From positions 27,416,708-27,480,707 of the forward strand of contig CM073896.1 in the NCBI GenBank assembly GCA_037176705.1: a stretch of 64,000 nt of DNA. The letters run 5' to 3'. The notes below the pieces were generated by a model, which was not told the DNA's origin, searched no databases, and was given only the letters and a program-made list of their open reading frames with translations. This DNA comes from Molossus alvarezi (taxonomy: Eukaryota > Chordata > Mammalia > Chiroptera > Molossidae). The position numbers were made by a program, and so were the translations under genes. Within the stretch, counting starts at the first letter, position 1. Each line of letters opens with the position of its first letter. Shown piece after piece: positions 26,216 through 38,284 of this stretch.

Positions 26216-27410
26216 TTACTTTCGGAGAGAGAAGATCAAGAATATATAGTGGTTTTTCAATCTTCCTTTTCTGTATTAAGTTGTAGTTTAGAAATCTAGT
26301 TGGGGAGGAATTAAGCTACTTTTACTCTGATGAAAGTAGGCACAATATTTAGTTGGATATTTTAAAAATTACAGTAGTTACCTAGTGTTATAGAGAAGTG
26401 GATTTTGAAAAAAAAATCAATACATCATGGTAATGCGATCTGTTTTGTGGTCATTAGTATAAGGTTACCTTCTCCCATAGGAATGAGAATTTAATCCTTC
26501 CACATAGGTTCCAGGGTTGCAAATGAGTCTTGAGGGGACCTTCAGATGAGCAGCAGGAAGGGCACGGCAAAGCAGAACACCTGCCTGGTCCTAGGAACAG
26601 ACAATTCGGAAAAAGCTTCAGTTTCCACAAATTTTATTAAATGACCCAAAGGTTCCTGCTTGGTTTACCCAGAAGACCCTGTCCCTGTCCCTAGAAAACT
26701 CTGATCTCCTAGAATCAGTCAAGCACAGCAACCCTTTGCAGTGATTGGCCAAAATGATGGGCTCCCTAATCCAGCTGGGCCACACTCAACCAGCCGGATT
26801 TTTGGAAATGTCTTGGGATTTATTTTATGGGCTTTGTTTTACTTTTACATTTTTGTATTTGTTGATGATGTATATTCACACGTACTTTACTTTCAATATA
26901 CCTGGGAAATTGCCTTATTTAGAAACCAGGAAATCAACATTGGTGGATGATGAGGAGAGCTTGACACCTGTAATTTTCATGAGCTCTCCAGGGAACCTGA
27001 ATTCATCCCAGAGTTTGAGGATTACTTGTTTTAAATCCCTCTACATAAAGGATTGCCAAAACGTGAATGTTCATCTGGATCACTGAATGTGGGTAGTTGA
27101 CAAAATGCAGGTTTCTGGACCCCAATCAAGAATGACTGTATCTGATTATTTGTGGAATAAAGCCAAGGAAATTTTGTTTTAATAGCCACCACAGGTGAAT
27201 GTTAACAGGTGGTAGTCTGACCTCAGAACCATAGTGGACCTTAATGATTTGTCCTTGAATAAGTCTGTGGTTCTTGTTTCAAAACAAATTTTTATGTAAG
27301 TAAGATTTTTGTTTGTGGGTTCTGTCATAAACTATCTGGAATGTTTATGATTGACTGATGTACTTTTAATAAATACAGTACTGGATTTACTTTTAAAATA
27401 TACCTTTATT

Positions 27411-27413
<3 letters not shown>

Positions 27414-27466
<53 letters not shown>

Positions 27467-27467
27467 A
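27414..27467. repeat. (TC)n(AC)n compound microsatellite
   Basis: About 15 TC units run directly into about 12 AC units. Confidence 0.95.
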
Positions 27468-29054
27468 TTTGCTCATTTTCAGGGCATTTGAATGTCATTA
27501 AATACTTTTAGCATTACAACTACATAAACATCATTTAATATTTGATTCTGAGAATGGGGAATTTGCAGTATAGTTCTTCTGGGGCCTATTTATTTAAAAT
27601 GGGTATTTTGCAGTCTGAAGATGGGGAGTTAAATTATATGATCCAAGATGATTGTGAATCCTTAGATTACAGAAGTCGCCTTTTACAATGCAATTAAAAT
27701 TTGATTCATTTATAGGCTCTTAACCACACTCCTCTCCCAGCCCTCCCCAGTATCTGGATATTTGAACTTTCTAGTCAGGGTTTGAGTAAATGAGAATTTG
27801 CTCTATTATTGTAAGAACTCCCCCACAGAACATACTATAAAATTTAAAGAAAAAAAATTATTGTATGCTGCCTTAATGATCTATAAACTAGATGTATTCC
27901 CAAAGTTATATGAAAGCTGTATAGCATTGCCAAATGGCTTGGAAGGTCTCTTCTGCTCAGATTTGCAAAAATGGGTTAATAAGTAATCCTTACCCACTTG
28001 CAGGGTTTTCTTTAGTTCTTCTTCATTAACCAGTGTCTTTGGGGAATTGTGAAATATGCATTGTCTGCAAACTGCTCTGGTGCACAAAGTCAAATGAACT
28101 GTGAAGGTGAGGGCTAAAACCACCCCTCTCACCTTCATACTTTGTTCTCTGAGTATTAAAGAACATTGATTTACCAAGTGGCAAAGGGGCTACTGTTTGG
28201 CAGTTTAATTACAGCCAGTGAATGTTATTGATGCTATCAATCAGCAGGACCCAGGGAAAGGGCATGGTGCCAGACCAGTCAGGGCTCCCGGCAGTGTAAT
28301 TAAATAACGAAGGGCTGGCTTCTGAAGGTAAAGCAGGTGCTTCCACACATCTGAAGCAGGGGAGCACTTTGTTTTGCAACGAAGGTAAAGGTGGTTATCC
28401 CCTGGTTACTGCCCCTTTTTACATTTCTAGAGGAGTTCTATGAATCGCAATGAATGAATGATACAGTCTCTTCATTGTGTTCTGTTAAGGTTGTCGCTGT
28501 TTTCTTTTAAAACCTTTTTTTGTAAAATTTTTACAACTGTCATACAGAAGACTTTAGGAGAACAGAAATTACTTTCTGTTAAAGCTGTTTGGGGGAATAT
28601 ACAGCTCAAGTGTCTAATAGATATTTGAAGAATGAGGGATTGTCTTTGAATAAGACTATTAGTCCTGTAAGTCAGTTCATTTAAGAAAGCTTTCCCTGTG
28701 ATTATTCTCTAATGTCTAATCATGTTGAGAGAAAAATATCTTGGCAGGTTTGAAGTTATAAAACATTTAGTAATATTTCATGGGTTATTTCTTTTCAATT
28801 ATCTATTGAATAAATTTTTTATAGTTTTATAACTTATGTCAGGGCCACAAAATATCTATAGGTAAAACTTTCTTTGGCTCTGGGGAGGGTTTACAATAAC
28901 ATTTTTATTATCCTTTTTCTCTTTACCATATGATATATATATATATATTTTTTCTATGCAATACATATATAGATCATACATTACACAAATTTTCATACAG
29001 GTCTGTTTGAGAGATGAGACATGACATAGACAATCCAAAATATTTCCTGTTACC

Positions 29055-29084
29055 CCCCCCCCCCCATTTTTTTTTTTTTTTTTT
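29055..29084. repeat. Poly-C / poly-T run
   Basis: 13 C followed by A and about 18 T. A TG microsatellite follows at about 29165-29195 and an AT run precedes it near 28930-28950. Confidence 0.85.
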
Positions 29085-29161
29085 GGTGTATGGTTTGTAC
29101 TGGTCGGGCTTACCAAAGACAGGCTACCCTTGAAAGAAAGTAGTTGGTTTCTTAAATTTTC

Positions 29162-29199
<38 letters not shown>

Positions 29200-29244
29200 C
29201 ACATATACCCACTAAACCTTGGCTGTTATGGTTCACTTGTAATG

Positions 29245-29390
29245 CAGGCATACTTCAGAGATATTGTGGGTTTGATTCCAGACCACTGCAAAAAAATTGG
29301 TAGTAGTAATTAATCTTTTTGCCAGTGGAGGGTCTAGCCTTCAATTTGTAAAAAAACACATCTGTGAAGCACAATAAGCCATGACGTCTA
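29245..29390 (+). repeat. Tc/mariner (Tigger or Kanga-like) DNA transposon relic
   Basis: CAGGCATACTTCAGAGATAT, TGATTCCAGACCACTGCAA and later TGTGAAGCACAATAAGC recall a common mammalian TcMar terminus. Internally deleted. Confidence 0.5.
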
Positions 29391-29583
29391 CTTGTATTAA
29401 ATATGGGTTGCATACTGTTTTACATTTACAACAGGTGTTTAAAGGGGGATTGTAGAAATAAAATATCATTTGTTTAAAAGAGATTGTTAGAAATTTCCTT
29501 TGAAAGTTTGAATAATATTTTAAAGTACAATTAAAGGTTTAGTGAAACTGATTATCATCTTCAGAATCCCACCCCATTAGTTG

Positions 29584-29771
29584 CAGGGGTGGGGAACGTC
29601 TGGCCCCATAGAGGGCTCTAGAAATCAGTACCAGCTAACATTGCACACCTCACCAAATCATCCTGACCAAATATAGCAGGCAAGTTTTAAGTTGATAATT
29701 TTGTATGGCCCACAAATTATGTTATAAATATCCAAATGGCCCTTGGCAGGAAAAAAGGCTCCCCACCCGTA
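29584..29771. mobile_element. Non-autonomous hAT transposon (188 bp)
   Basis: Begins CAGGGGTGGGGAACGTCTGG and ends GGCTCCCCACCCGTA, an inverted-repeat pair. The body carries GGCCCACAAATTATGTTATA. TSDs are not recognisable. No transposase. Confidence 0.65.
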
Positions 29772-31316
29772 CAGTTAGGCCCTTATTACATTATATGGGA
29801 CCATAATAAGACCTCTTAAGTTTGTAGGGAAGGTCACGTGCTCTAAAAGTTACTAATGTCCATCTTACATGTGCTTTTTTCTTCTCCCCTTGCAAAGGGG
29901 CAAAGAAATGAAAGGTAATGTTAAAAAAACACAATTGCAAATTGCTTTTTAAGTCTCTACAATCATGGTTGTACCATCTGGGATAGGGAGTAACTGTAAG
30001 TAATTAATTAAGTACTTAATTCATCAAGTATTTTAAGTGCCTGGCATGTACCAAGCAACTTTGCTAAATGTTGGAGCAGTGCTAAAATATGACAACGTAG
30101 CCCAGTCTTTAATGCCGTTCTGTAGTGGGGAGACGGCACTGACTGATGTGACCATCACTGGGTGTCTGATTCGTGAATGAAGAGTGCAGTAGAAACAGAC
30201 ATGTCATGGGCTGCCCCGAGGCCTCTGCAATGCTTTCAGAGGAGATAGAGTTTTACAAAACAGGGTTTATCAGGCAGAGGCAGAAGAAAGGTATTAACAC
30301 ACGAAGGAATGTCTCATTCAAAGGCACAGACAGACCTTTAAGTGACATGTACTTTTTGGGGGAAAACAAACTTCCACCGGAAAACTATAGTGTACTTATT
30401 TTATCAAATAATAACCTTCTACAAAAAATGGTTGGTAGGAAAATGTCATTAAACCTGGCCCCTCGTAATTTATCATTCTTAAGTGAAGACCTAATTTATA
30501 AGAACTGCAGGGATGAAATTTGGGCAGAAGAATTCATTTGTTTGTGGACACATATCTGCCCTGTTCTGCAAAGGTCCATGGTGACCTATGAGACTCAGTT
30601 AAGATATTTACACACGGCACCAAGATGACATTTTTCTATGGCGTATTTAGTGTCTACACAGAGATAGGATCTTTATATTTTCATTACTGTATATATAAGT
30701 AGGTCAAAGAAGACTTGGATATCTGAATGAACATTGTAGCCAAGCAATTTTTCTTCTAGTTACAGAATAAAAGGAAACTTAACCATAGATGGTATTTAAA
30801 TTAGCGTTTTGATTGCCATCCTGATTTTGACTCTTCTCCTCACCTAGTTTATGATGAGAAAACTGTCTCCATATTGTACTGGTATATGACTTCCACATCT
30901 TTGTAGACGGCGGTCACTCCCTTGCTCGTAAAAGTTTCACCTGACATTTAAGGGCTCTAGAATCTGCCCAGCTCACTATTCCAGCGTTTCCATTGTTCTG
31001 CAGAACTTTTATCTTGCCTCAGCTGCTCTCTTCATCCTTGAACATGCAGAATCTATATCTTATCTCCTGCCTTGGGTTATCCTCTGCCAATGCCATTGTC
31101 ATTGTTTACCAAGTTCTATTTGGCCATAGGAGCATGTCTTTTTCACTGCACATCGCCTTTGTCTCCTGCCTGTGGCCTGCTCTCCGAGGGCAGGCAGCTT
31201 TGTCTACAGAACACCCCACGGAACACTGATGCTTCTACCTATAAATTCTGAACGAGGAAGCTTCTATGTATTGTTGATAAGAAATAGTAGAGACCTGCTC
31301 TAGATGCGCCAAGGTG

Positions 31317-31372
31317 GAAAAATTCACAATTTTAGTGAATTTACATTAAAATTCACAATTTTAGTGAAATTA
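31317..31372. repeat. Two-copy 29-bp direct repeat
   Basis: ATTCACAATTTTAGTGAA occurs at 31322 and again at 31351, with A-rich sequence before each copy. Confidence 0.8.
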
Positions 31373-32967
31373 AAAGTGCAACTCTGTCACTTCTTGGTAG
31401 GACTTCTCTTCATTGAAGATGTGGTCAAATGAAGGATGTGGGAAGGACTTGCCTGCTTTTTTTTTTTTTTTTCTACAATAAATGAAGACTTCACCATTGT
31501 TATCCCTTTATGGAAGATTTTCTACATAATGTACATCTGCCCCTGTCTTTGTCTATCAGTCTCTCTCTTTCATATATTCTCTCTCTCTGTGTCAAACCTT
31601 AGATGGAGTGTGTAAAAGCCCTAGGATGTGTGACCCACTGAAACCGGCTTATTGAGAACCACCACCCCCCCCCAATACATTACCAACCTGTACTAGTTGG
31701 CTTTTGTTCTTAAATAGCCCCACCTACTTTCACCAGGTAGTGTGGGTCCTTAAGTTTAACTTTCTAACTCAGCATTTTACTCTGTGTACAGTGCCTTAGG
31801 TATGCGAGGTGCTCAAGTACTACATAAATTATATTTTAAGTTTATTTTTGGAGGTAAAGCCTGTATCTTGACAGTGTGGCTTTTGCTGGAGATTGCATCT
31901 GATCAAGCCTCAGAATCTTGAAAGAACCCTTAAGAAGCCGTTACTGGAGAATGGCTTTCGAAGAACTGGATGAGTACATCTATTTTTCTGTAAGCAATTT
32001 AACGTGTATCGATTCCAGCGAAGCATAAAAAGCCCCAGGTAGTTTGGACAAGCACCACACCTTCTAATCATCTTGCCTGAGAGGTACTTCAGAAATAGCC
32101 CCTGCAGGAGGCCATGGAATATATTCACACTGCAGGTATTGGAGTAGTACCTACCTGGGGGGGGGAGGAATGTGTGTGTAAAGCAAACATATAAGAATTA
32201 GTTACAACGCTCTAGGAGCCTACAGCTTAATAATGGAAAAGCTTTGTAAGTGAACTGCAGTGTTGTCACCCTGGAGGAGGTGCTGAGTTGCCTGCTGTCC
32301 CGGCAGAGCAGAAGGAGCCCCACACCCATCCGAGTGTTGAGACTGAGCACTGAGATTGTCTTCTTTCTGTCTCTCTTGCGTCCTCAGAGTATATTTAATG
32401 AAAGCGTCTCAAATGAAAAATTCACAGTACTACCCACTAGTGTAGTCTTCTTAGTATTATTTTGCACTCTGTGAAATCACGTTGTGATTAGGCACCAATC
32501 ACAGGGTGACTTGTAGCCCATTCCATGTTCAGAAACATACATGTAACCTGAACCTTAAGTCAGGTGCTATTCCCCGGAGTCCCTTTGTTGTTTCTGCCAG
32601 TCTCCCCAAAACGTATCCTGTTTCTCATCCTGCACGGAGGGCTCTAGCAGATCTCTCTGAGAGAGAATGAGGAAGTGGGAGGAGTTAAGATGTGGTAATT
32701 AGGAGAAATAAATGAAGTCGGCCTTTTGTTTCAGCCCATTTAAAGATGCTGGGTGGGGACCTCTGTCTGGCGGGGAGACAGCCTTTTCCCCATGCTTCAG
32801 CCAGGCTCCAGGCTTTCATATACACTCATCTGCCGTTGTCTTACAAAATACTTGTAATACTTGGTAATATCATAATTGCAAATTGTAATTACAAAGTTGT
32901 ATTGTAATAATTCATATAAATTTATTTTGACAATAACTGCTATGGATTTGGAAAAAAGCCTTATTTT

Positions 32968-33209
32968 TTAAAATTTTTTATCCTCACCCGAGGACATCTT
33001 TGTATATATCTTCAGACAGAGCAGGAGTGAGAGAGAGAGAGAGAGAGAGAGACACACACACACAGACATTGAGTGGTTGCCACCCATACAACCCCAACAG
33101 GGGCCAGGGACAAACTGCAACCAAGGTATGTGCCCTTAGCGGGAACTGAACCCAGGACTCTCTGGTCCGCAGACTGACACCCTAACCGCTGAGCCAAACC
33201 GGCCAGGGT
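32968..33209 (-). repeat. Ves SINE, antisense
   Basis: TTATCCTCACCCGAGGACAT start, (GA)n then (CA)n body, GAGCCAAACCGGCCAGGG end. The target AAA(G/A)CCTTATTT is repeated on both sides (about 32955-32967 and 33214-33226). Confidence 0.92.
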
Positions 33210-33354
33210 GGCATAAAACCTTATTTATTTCATCTTTGAACTGCTCTTCTGTTTAAGTGATGCCTCGTCCTTGCGTCAAGTTCTCCCTCTCTGTGTCCTC
33301 TTATCAGATCTAAGAGACAACAATATTTGAGTTTTTTTCCTTCCTAAATCGTGA

Positions 33355-33480
33355 TACTAGTAATAATACCCAATTCACACACTTGTGAGGATCAGTTGAA
33401 TTAGTATATATAATGTATCCAGAACAGTGCCTGGTACATAGGAAGCATTTAATAAATGTCAGGGGCTATCACCACCTGTG
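33355..33480 (+). repeat. MIR SINE relic
   Basis: ACTTGTGAGGATCAGTTGAA, then CAGTGCCTGGTACATAGGAA and TTTAATAAATGTC, matching the MIR 3' half. Confidence 0.7.
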
Positions 33481-33559
33481 TCATTATGATTTTATATACG
33501 TGAAGTCATCGTATGATGATTAAAACATTACTGTGGTTCTTTACCTCTGTGTTAATAGT

Positions 33560-33735
33560 TTTGTTACTCTATTTAAGCCTTGTAAGGTCCCTGTAAGATA
33601 AGGACTATCAAATGTCAAATTACAAATAAACAAAGATCTCAAAGGACCTAAGGGAATTATTCCAGGATTATATAACTGGTAAGCGACAGAGCCAAGACCT
33701 GGACCTAGTGCGCGTGAGATTCTGTGCCCTGTCTT
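33560..33735 (-). repeat. MIR-like SINE relic, antisense
   Basis: CAAAGATCTCAAAGGACCTA, ATATAACTGGTAAGCGACAG and AGCCAAGACCTGGAC follow the reverse-complement MIR core. Confidence 0.6.
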
Positions 33736-35484
33736 CACTCCCCGACTTTGGGGCATAAACATGAATCTCTCTGGCCACTGCCTCCCAGTACCCTCTGTTG
33801 CAGCGAGAGCTTCAGCAGTAAATGTGCAGTCTCATTGCCTCCTACTCGTGCTGTTTAAAAACTTCTAAAGATCAGGTGCCCAAATACAGGATCATTTCTC
33901 ATGTCTAAGGTTAAAAGTCAGGGAGTCTGCTGACACTTCCTATGGCACAGAGGGAACGAACGGACTCAGCTGCTCGTGGCCGAAGCGCGCGTCTGTTTTG
34001 TGTGCGCGCCGCTTCAGCGTAATCACTTTCTAAAACTGTCATGGGCTGAGTGAGAGTCTGGGGTTTGGAAGTGGAATATGGAACATTCTGACTGACAGAT
34101 TTCTGCTTAGACCTTGGCATGAGTCCACCACCAGTGTGGCTGTGGCTTGGCTTGAGCCGCCACCACGCCTTCAGATGCCGTGTTCATACCCTTGCCCTGC
34201 TTGCGTTTCACTTTTTGTTAAATTCTTTATGTGCAGAGGTCTTTAGGAATTTGGAAGGCATTTGTGGCTTCTCTAAGTTGCATTTTGAGAATATCTCTAC
34301 CGTGGACTCCCTGTTGGCCTCGATGCTGCAGCCACGCAGAAGCAACAATAAAGGGACAGATCCGATCTGCCAACCACCATACTTCAATAAAAAAAATGAA
34401 GATGTCTGTCAAGACGGCCTGTTTGGACCCTCATTTAATTGATACACATGGATGAAACTGTTTTCGGTAGCATTTAATAAATTCTGCTCAGTGTAGCTTT
34501 TCCGAGGATGAGTTTAAGATGTGTGAAAAAAGAAATCTAATTTGCCAAGTCTCCAGTTTATGATTAGTTGCTTAGTACAAATCTTTCAACCAGAAGACCT
34601 TTATTTTTCTGTGGCTATTCAGTAGGTTTAGTGTTGCTTTTAACAATGCCATCTACGATCCCTTTGACATTACTCTTAGCTTCATCTTTAATGTGAAGAT
34701 GAGAATCAGCTGCCTTGTGGTGTATTTCACATGTTGCACTGAAACTTGAACCTGTTCTTGCTAACATTTTTCGTTTAGAAGATCAAAGTACACTTCCTTC
34801 TTTGGGGTGAAATTCGAGGTCAGTGGCTTGGATTGAGGTTACAGAGCACATTTCTGTGTATTTTACGTCTGAGCTTTTTTGGAGGATCCAGTAGAGTCAG
34901 CTGTCTATAAAGCCCTGATGTTGTCGCCAGACCTTTGTTACTGCCTACCAGAGTCAGAACTAACTGTCATTTTTCAGACGGTCCCATCAAGACTCCATTT
35001 TTTTTTATATATGAATAGCAATTAACTCTCAGTTTAAATAGGCATAACAATGACCTTGTCTACTCCTTGCAGCTGGAGAGATTGAACAGAGCTTTTCAAA
35101 TGAGTGTGAAATGGCAAGTACCTAATTTTCAGTATGTTTCTAGTCGTAGGTCATTAATTGACAAGTGATAGAAGTTGTTCAGTGTTGATCTCCAGTGGGA
35201 GACTTTTCAAATGCCCTTAGTTTAATGAAGAAGGAATTGCTTTGTTCGTGTATAGACCTTATCACCTTACTCTCTTGGCATTAATGTCCACTGTCACTGA
35301 TAACTTTCACTGATGAATCAGAGAAATGAGAGCAGTTGTGTTTTTGGACAAAAGCATTTAAACGAACTTGTTATTGAAAGTGATGTATAGGGATTTTAAA
35401 CCTTACTATGTACATTTAGTGAAGTACCTGTTGTTATTCATAAGATCTTTCCATACCTTTCAATTCTGTATATTTTTATTAATT

Positions 35485-35642
35485 TTTTAAAAAATCCTTA
35501 TCCAAGGATATGTTTTTACTGATTTTCAGAGAGAGAAAAACATCAGTTGGTTGCCTCCCATACACACCTGACCAGGAATCGAACCCACAACTTTTTGATG
35601 TACAGGACGACACTCCAACCAGCTGAGCCACCCAGACAGGGC
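35485..35642 (-). repeat. Ves-related tRNA SINE, antisense, old and shortened
   Basis: ATCCTTATCCAAGGATATGT start, a short GA body, then ACCAGGAATCGAACCCACAA and CCAGCTGAGCCACCCAGACA. Diverged tRNA-derived SINE. Confidence 0.75.
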
Positions 35643-36411
35643 GATTAACTTGTGTTTTGATAGTTACTTCTTATGTGTTACTGGTCCTTGAATGTTTAAT
35701 GTATAATTAGTTTTAGTTGATGAAGAAATAAAATTTTAATTATAAGAAATATACTGTGTTTCAAACTATTCCATTTTTGAGACCTAATTAATTACTTTGA
35801 TAAATCTATTTTATCTTATTTTGTCCAGTCTGATCTCATTTGTGAAGAACAAATTGAGAAGCCATTGGCTAGAGTACTTTTTTGCCTGGTATTTGTAACT
35901 GCCTCTCTTCTTTTTCCCTCAAGTAATCTCAGTGTTGCTTATCTCTGTTTATTATATCACTTGTAAGGTTGTTAGAAATTCCAGTATAAACCTGAGTTTT
36001 AAATTGCTATCATTGGAGTAGATTGGTGCTCAGTGTTGTACTCCCTGTATCATCTTTAAATATTTAAATTGCAGACTCTGTAGCTGCCTCTTAAATTAGA
36101 TCCTTCACTTAGTAGTTTTGACATTTCATAACCTTGCTTCTCAGGCATTAAATATTCACCTGTTTAAATGGCAGTGAAATTTTAAAATCCAAATCCAGAG
36201 AATGTTGATTGGAGAATAGCTTGCACTTGGTGAAGGAGTAGCTATTTTGACCTCACTGGGCCATATGCTGAAGATTCACTGTACTAAAGTATTTCCAGTA
36301 CAGAATTTGCCATAAAACAAAACCGTCTCTATGGTCTTCTTCAATGGGATTTTAGTCTTGAAGAACCACAGAGATTGACTTAACATTTTGAGGATTAAGC
36401 CCAGTAGTTCT

Positions 36412-36893
36412 CTAGGTGTGTAGTAAGGTGAGTAGTAAGGGGGTCTCTTGCTAGGTGAGTAGTAAGGGGGTCTCTCGCTAGGTGAGTAGTAAGGGGTTCT
36501 CTTGCTAGGTGAGTAGTAAGGGGGTCTCTCACTAGGTGAGTAGTAAGGGGGTCTCAAGCTAGGTGAGTAGTCCGGGGCTCTCTCGCTAGGTGAGTAGTAA
36601 GGGAGTCTCAAGCTAGGTGAGTAGTCCGGGGCTCTCTCACTAGGTGAGTAGTAAGGGGTTCTCTCACTAGGTGAGTAGTAAGGGAGTCTCTTGCTAGGTG
36701 AGTAGTAAGGGGGTCTCTCGCTAGGTGAGTAGTAGGGGGTCTCTCGCTAGGTGAGTAGTAAGGGGTTCTCTCGCTAGGTGAGTAGTAAGGGGGTCTCTCG
36801 CTAGGTGAGTAGTAAGGGGGTCTCTCGCTAGGTGAGTAGTAAGGGGGTCTCTCGCTAGGTGAGTAGTAAGGGGGTCTCTCGCTAGGTGAGTAG
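36412..36893 (+). repeat. 27-bp minisatellite carrying an abutted 3'/5' splice-site motif in every unit
   Basis: Seventeen units start CTAGGTGAGTAG at 36451, 36478, 36505, 36532, 36559, 36586, 36613, 36640, 36667, 36694, 36721, 36747, 36774, 36801, 36828, 36855 and 36882. The period is 27 bp except for one 26-bp unit at 36721. A degenerate leading unit (36412-36450) adds an AAG|GTGAGT. The typical unit reads TCTCTCGCTAG|GTGAGTAG on the transcribed strand of ELAVL2. Variants sit mostly in the spacer (AAGGGGTTC, TCCGGGGCT, GTCTCAAG), while AG|GTGAGT is constant. Because 27 is a multiple of three, the opposite strand reads as SERPPYYSP repeats. There are no spacers, so it is not CRISPR-like. Confidence 0.97.
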
Positions 36894-37493
36894 CAATGCA
36901 GGGCACCAGTATGTACTCCAAATCCACAGCAGAGATCAGAATGGGGAAGGTTGCTGACAATTGTCAGATGCAAACTTTGGTTGAATGTCCAAAGGTGCAA
37001 GTCCTTATCCTACATAAGTCTTCTTCCTACTTCAGTTTGAGTATATTTGCTGTTTATAATCCTTCAAGGTGGAAGAAGGAGAAGACGACATGTTTTCCTG
37101 GAAGGGAGGATGTTGATGACAGTGATTTCCTTGATAGAGCAAGGGAAAGGGAGCTGCTTTGATCCCAGAAACAACAGAGTTGCAGGGGTGAGACCTAGCA
37201 TATTGGTCTGGGAGGGGACAGTTACCCTCAGAGTATTTCGGGAAGTGGGCAGGGGTGGGGTGGGGTGGTGCATTACTCATTTAATTACATTCTAACAATT
37301 AGAAAGTAATAAAACTAATTTCAAAATTCTAATAATGATGTGCAGTTTCTCTAGTTAATTGCATTTAGTGGCCATGCATCCTTTTTTGGGAAAAAGTGGC
37401 TTTTTAAAAAATGCTAATGGAAAATGAAATAAAGTAACTTTTGTCTTAATTATAATTTCTAGTACCATCTCATTTTCTGCTGTGCTCAGTTTC

Positions 37494-37494
<1 letters not shown>

Positions 37495-37531
<37 letters not shown>

Positions 37532-37537
37532 TGTGTA
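37495..37537. repeat. (TG)n microsatellite
   Basis: About 20 TG units with one TA, directly upstream of the TSD of the Ves copy at 37555. Confidence 0.95.
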
Positions 37538-37554
37538 AGAAACAACCAAGAGGT

Positions 37555-37800
37555 GCCCTGGCTGGTTTGTCTCAGCTGTAGAGCATCAGCCTGGGACCAA
37601 AGAGTCGCGGGTTCGATTCTGATCAAGAGTGCATGACTTGGTTCTGATTCACTTCCCAGTCCTGGCCGGGTCATGAGGCAGACAGCCAATCGATGTGTCT
37701 CTTTTACGTCAGTGCTTCTCTCTCTCTCCCCCACTCTATCTGAAGATAAAAATGGAAAAAAAAGTATCCTCAGGTGAGGATTAAAAAATAAATAAATAGG
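37555..37800 (+). repeat. Ves SINE, sense
   Basis: GCCCTGGCTGGTTTGTCTCA head to an A-rich tail. Perfect 17-bp TSDs AGAAACAACCAAGAGGT at 37538-37554 and 37801-37817. The tail carries CCTCAG|GTGAGGATT, a good 5' splice-site match. Confidence 0.95.
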
Positions 37801-37929
37801 AGAAACAACCAAGAGGTACTTAATTTTTCTAACCTCGCCGAACAGGTATACCAAGCTGGTTATTATAGTGGGTATTGTGACAAAGAAACCGGGATCAAGA
37901 ACATGGGATCAGAAGATAATTTTAATTAA

Positions 37930-38080
37930 GAATTCAACACTTGTGTATGACCTTAGGCATGTTATTTACCTAGTCTATACCTATCTCCCCAGCAATAAAA
38001 TACTAATGTGTGCCCTGCCTACCTCCCAGGGTGGTTGTGAGGTACAAAGCGTTGTATTTGAAATGCGTTGCAAATGAAGT
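37930..38080 (+). repeat. MIR SINE relic
   Basis: TATGACCTTAGGCATGTTAT, CAGCAATAAAATACTAATG and AGGGTGGTTGTGAGGTACAA follow the MIR order. Confidence 0.6.
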
Positions 38081-38284
38081 CTCTGAAGCCCCTGAGTGCA
38101 TGGTAAATGGAAATGGTATTTGTTGTGAGTTTTCATACAGTTTAGTACCTCTGTCCTGCCTGTGGTGATTGGAACCAGTTTGTTGACAAAGTTACTGAAA
38201 AACACTGTTTTGAGATTTGTTATTGGTTCTTGGAGCCCTTGGATAATGGTCGTGTGCTAAAACTGTACCCAGGATTTGTCTTAA

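Noticed and set aside
30173..30628. 151-codon open frame, plus strand, in the 25-kb intron
   Set aside because: No domain, signal or low-complexity pattern I recognise, no flanking splice or poly(A) context, and composition like the surrounding intron. Probably chance.
36412..36893. CRISPR array
   Set aside because: Units are contiguous with no unique spacers, and the DNA is mammalian. It is a minisatellite.
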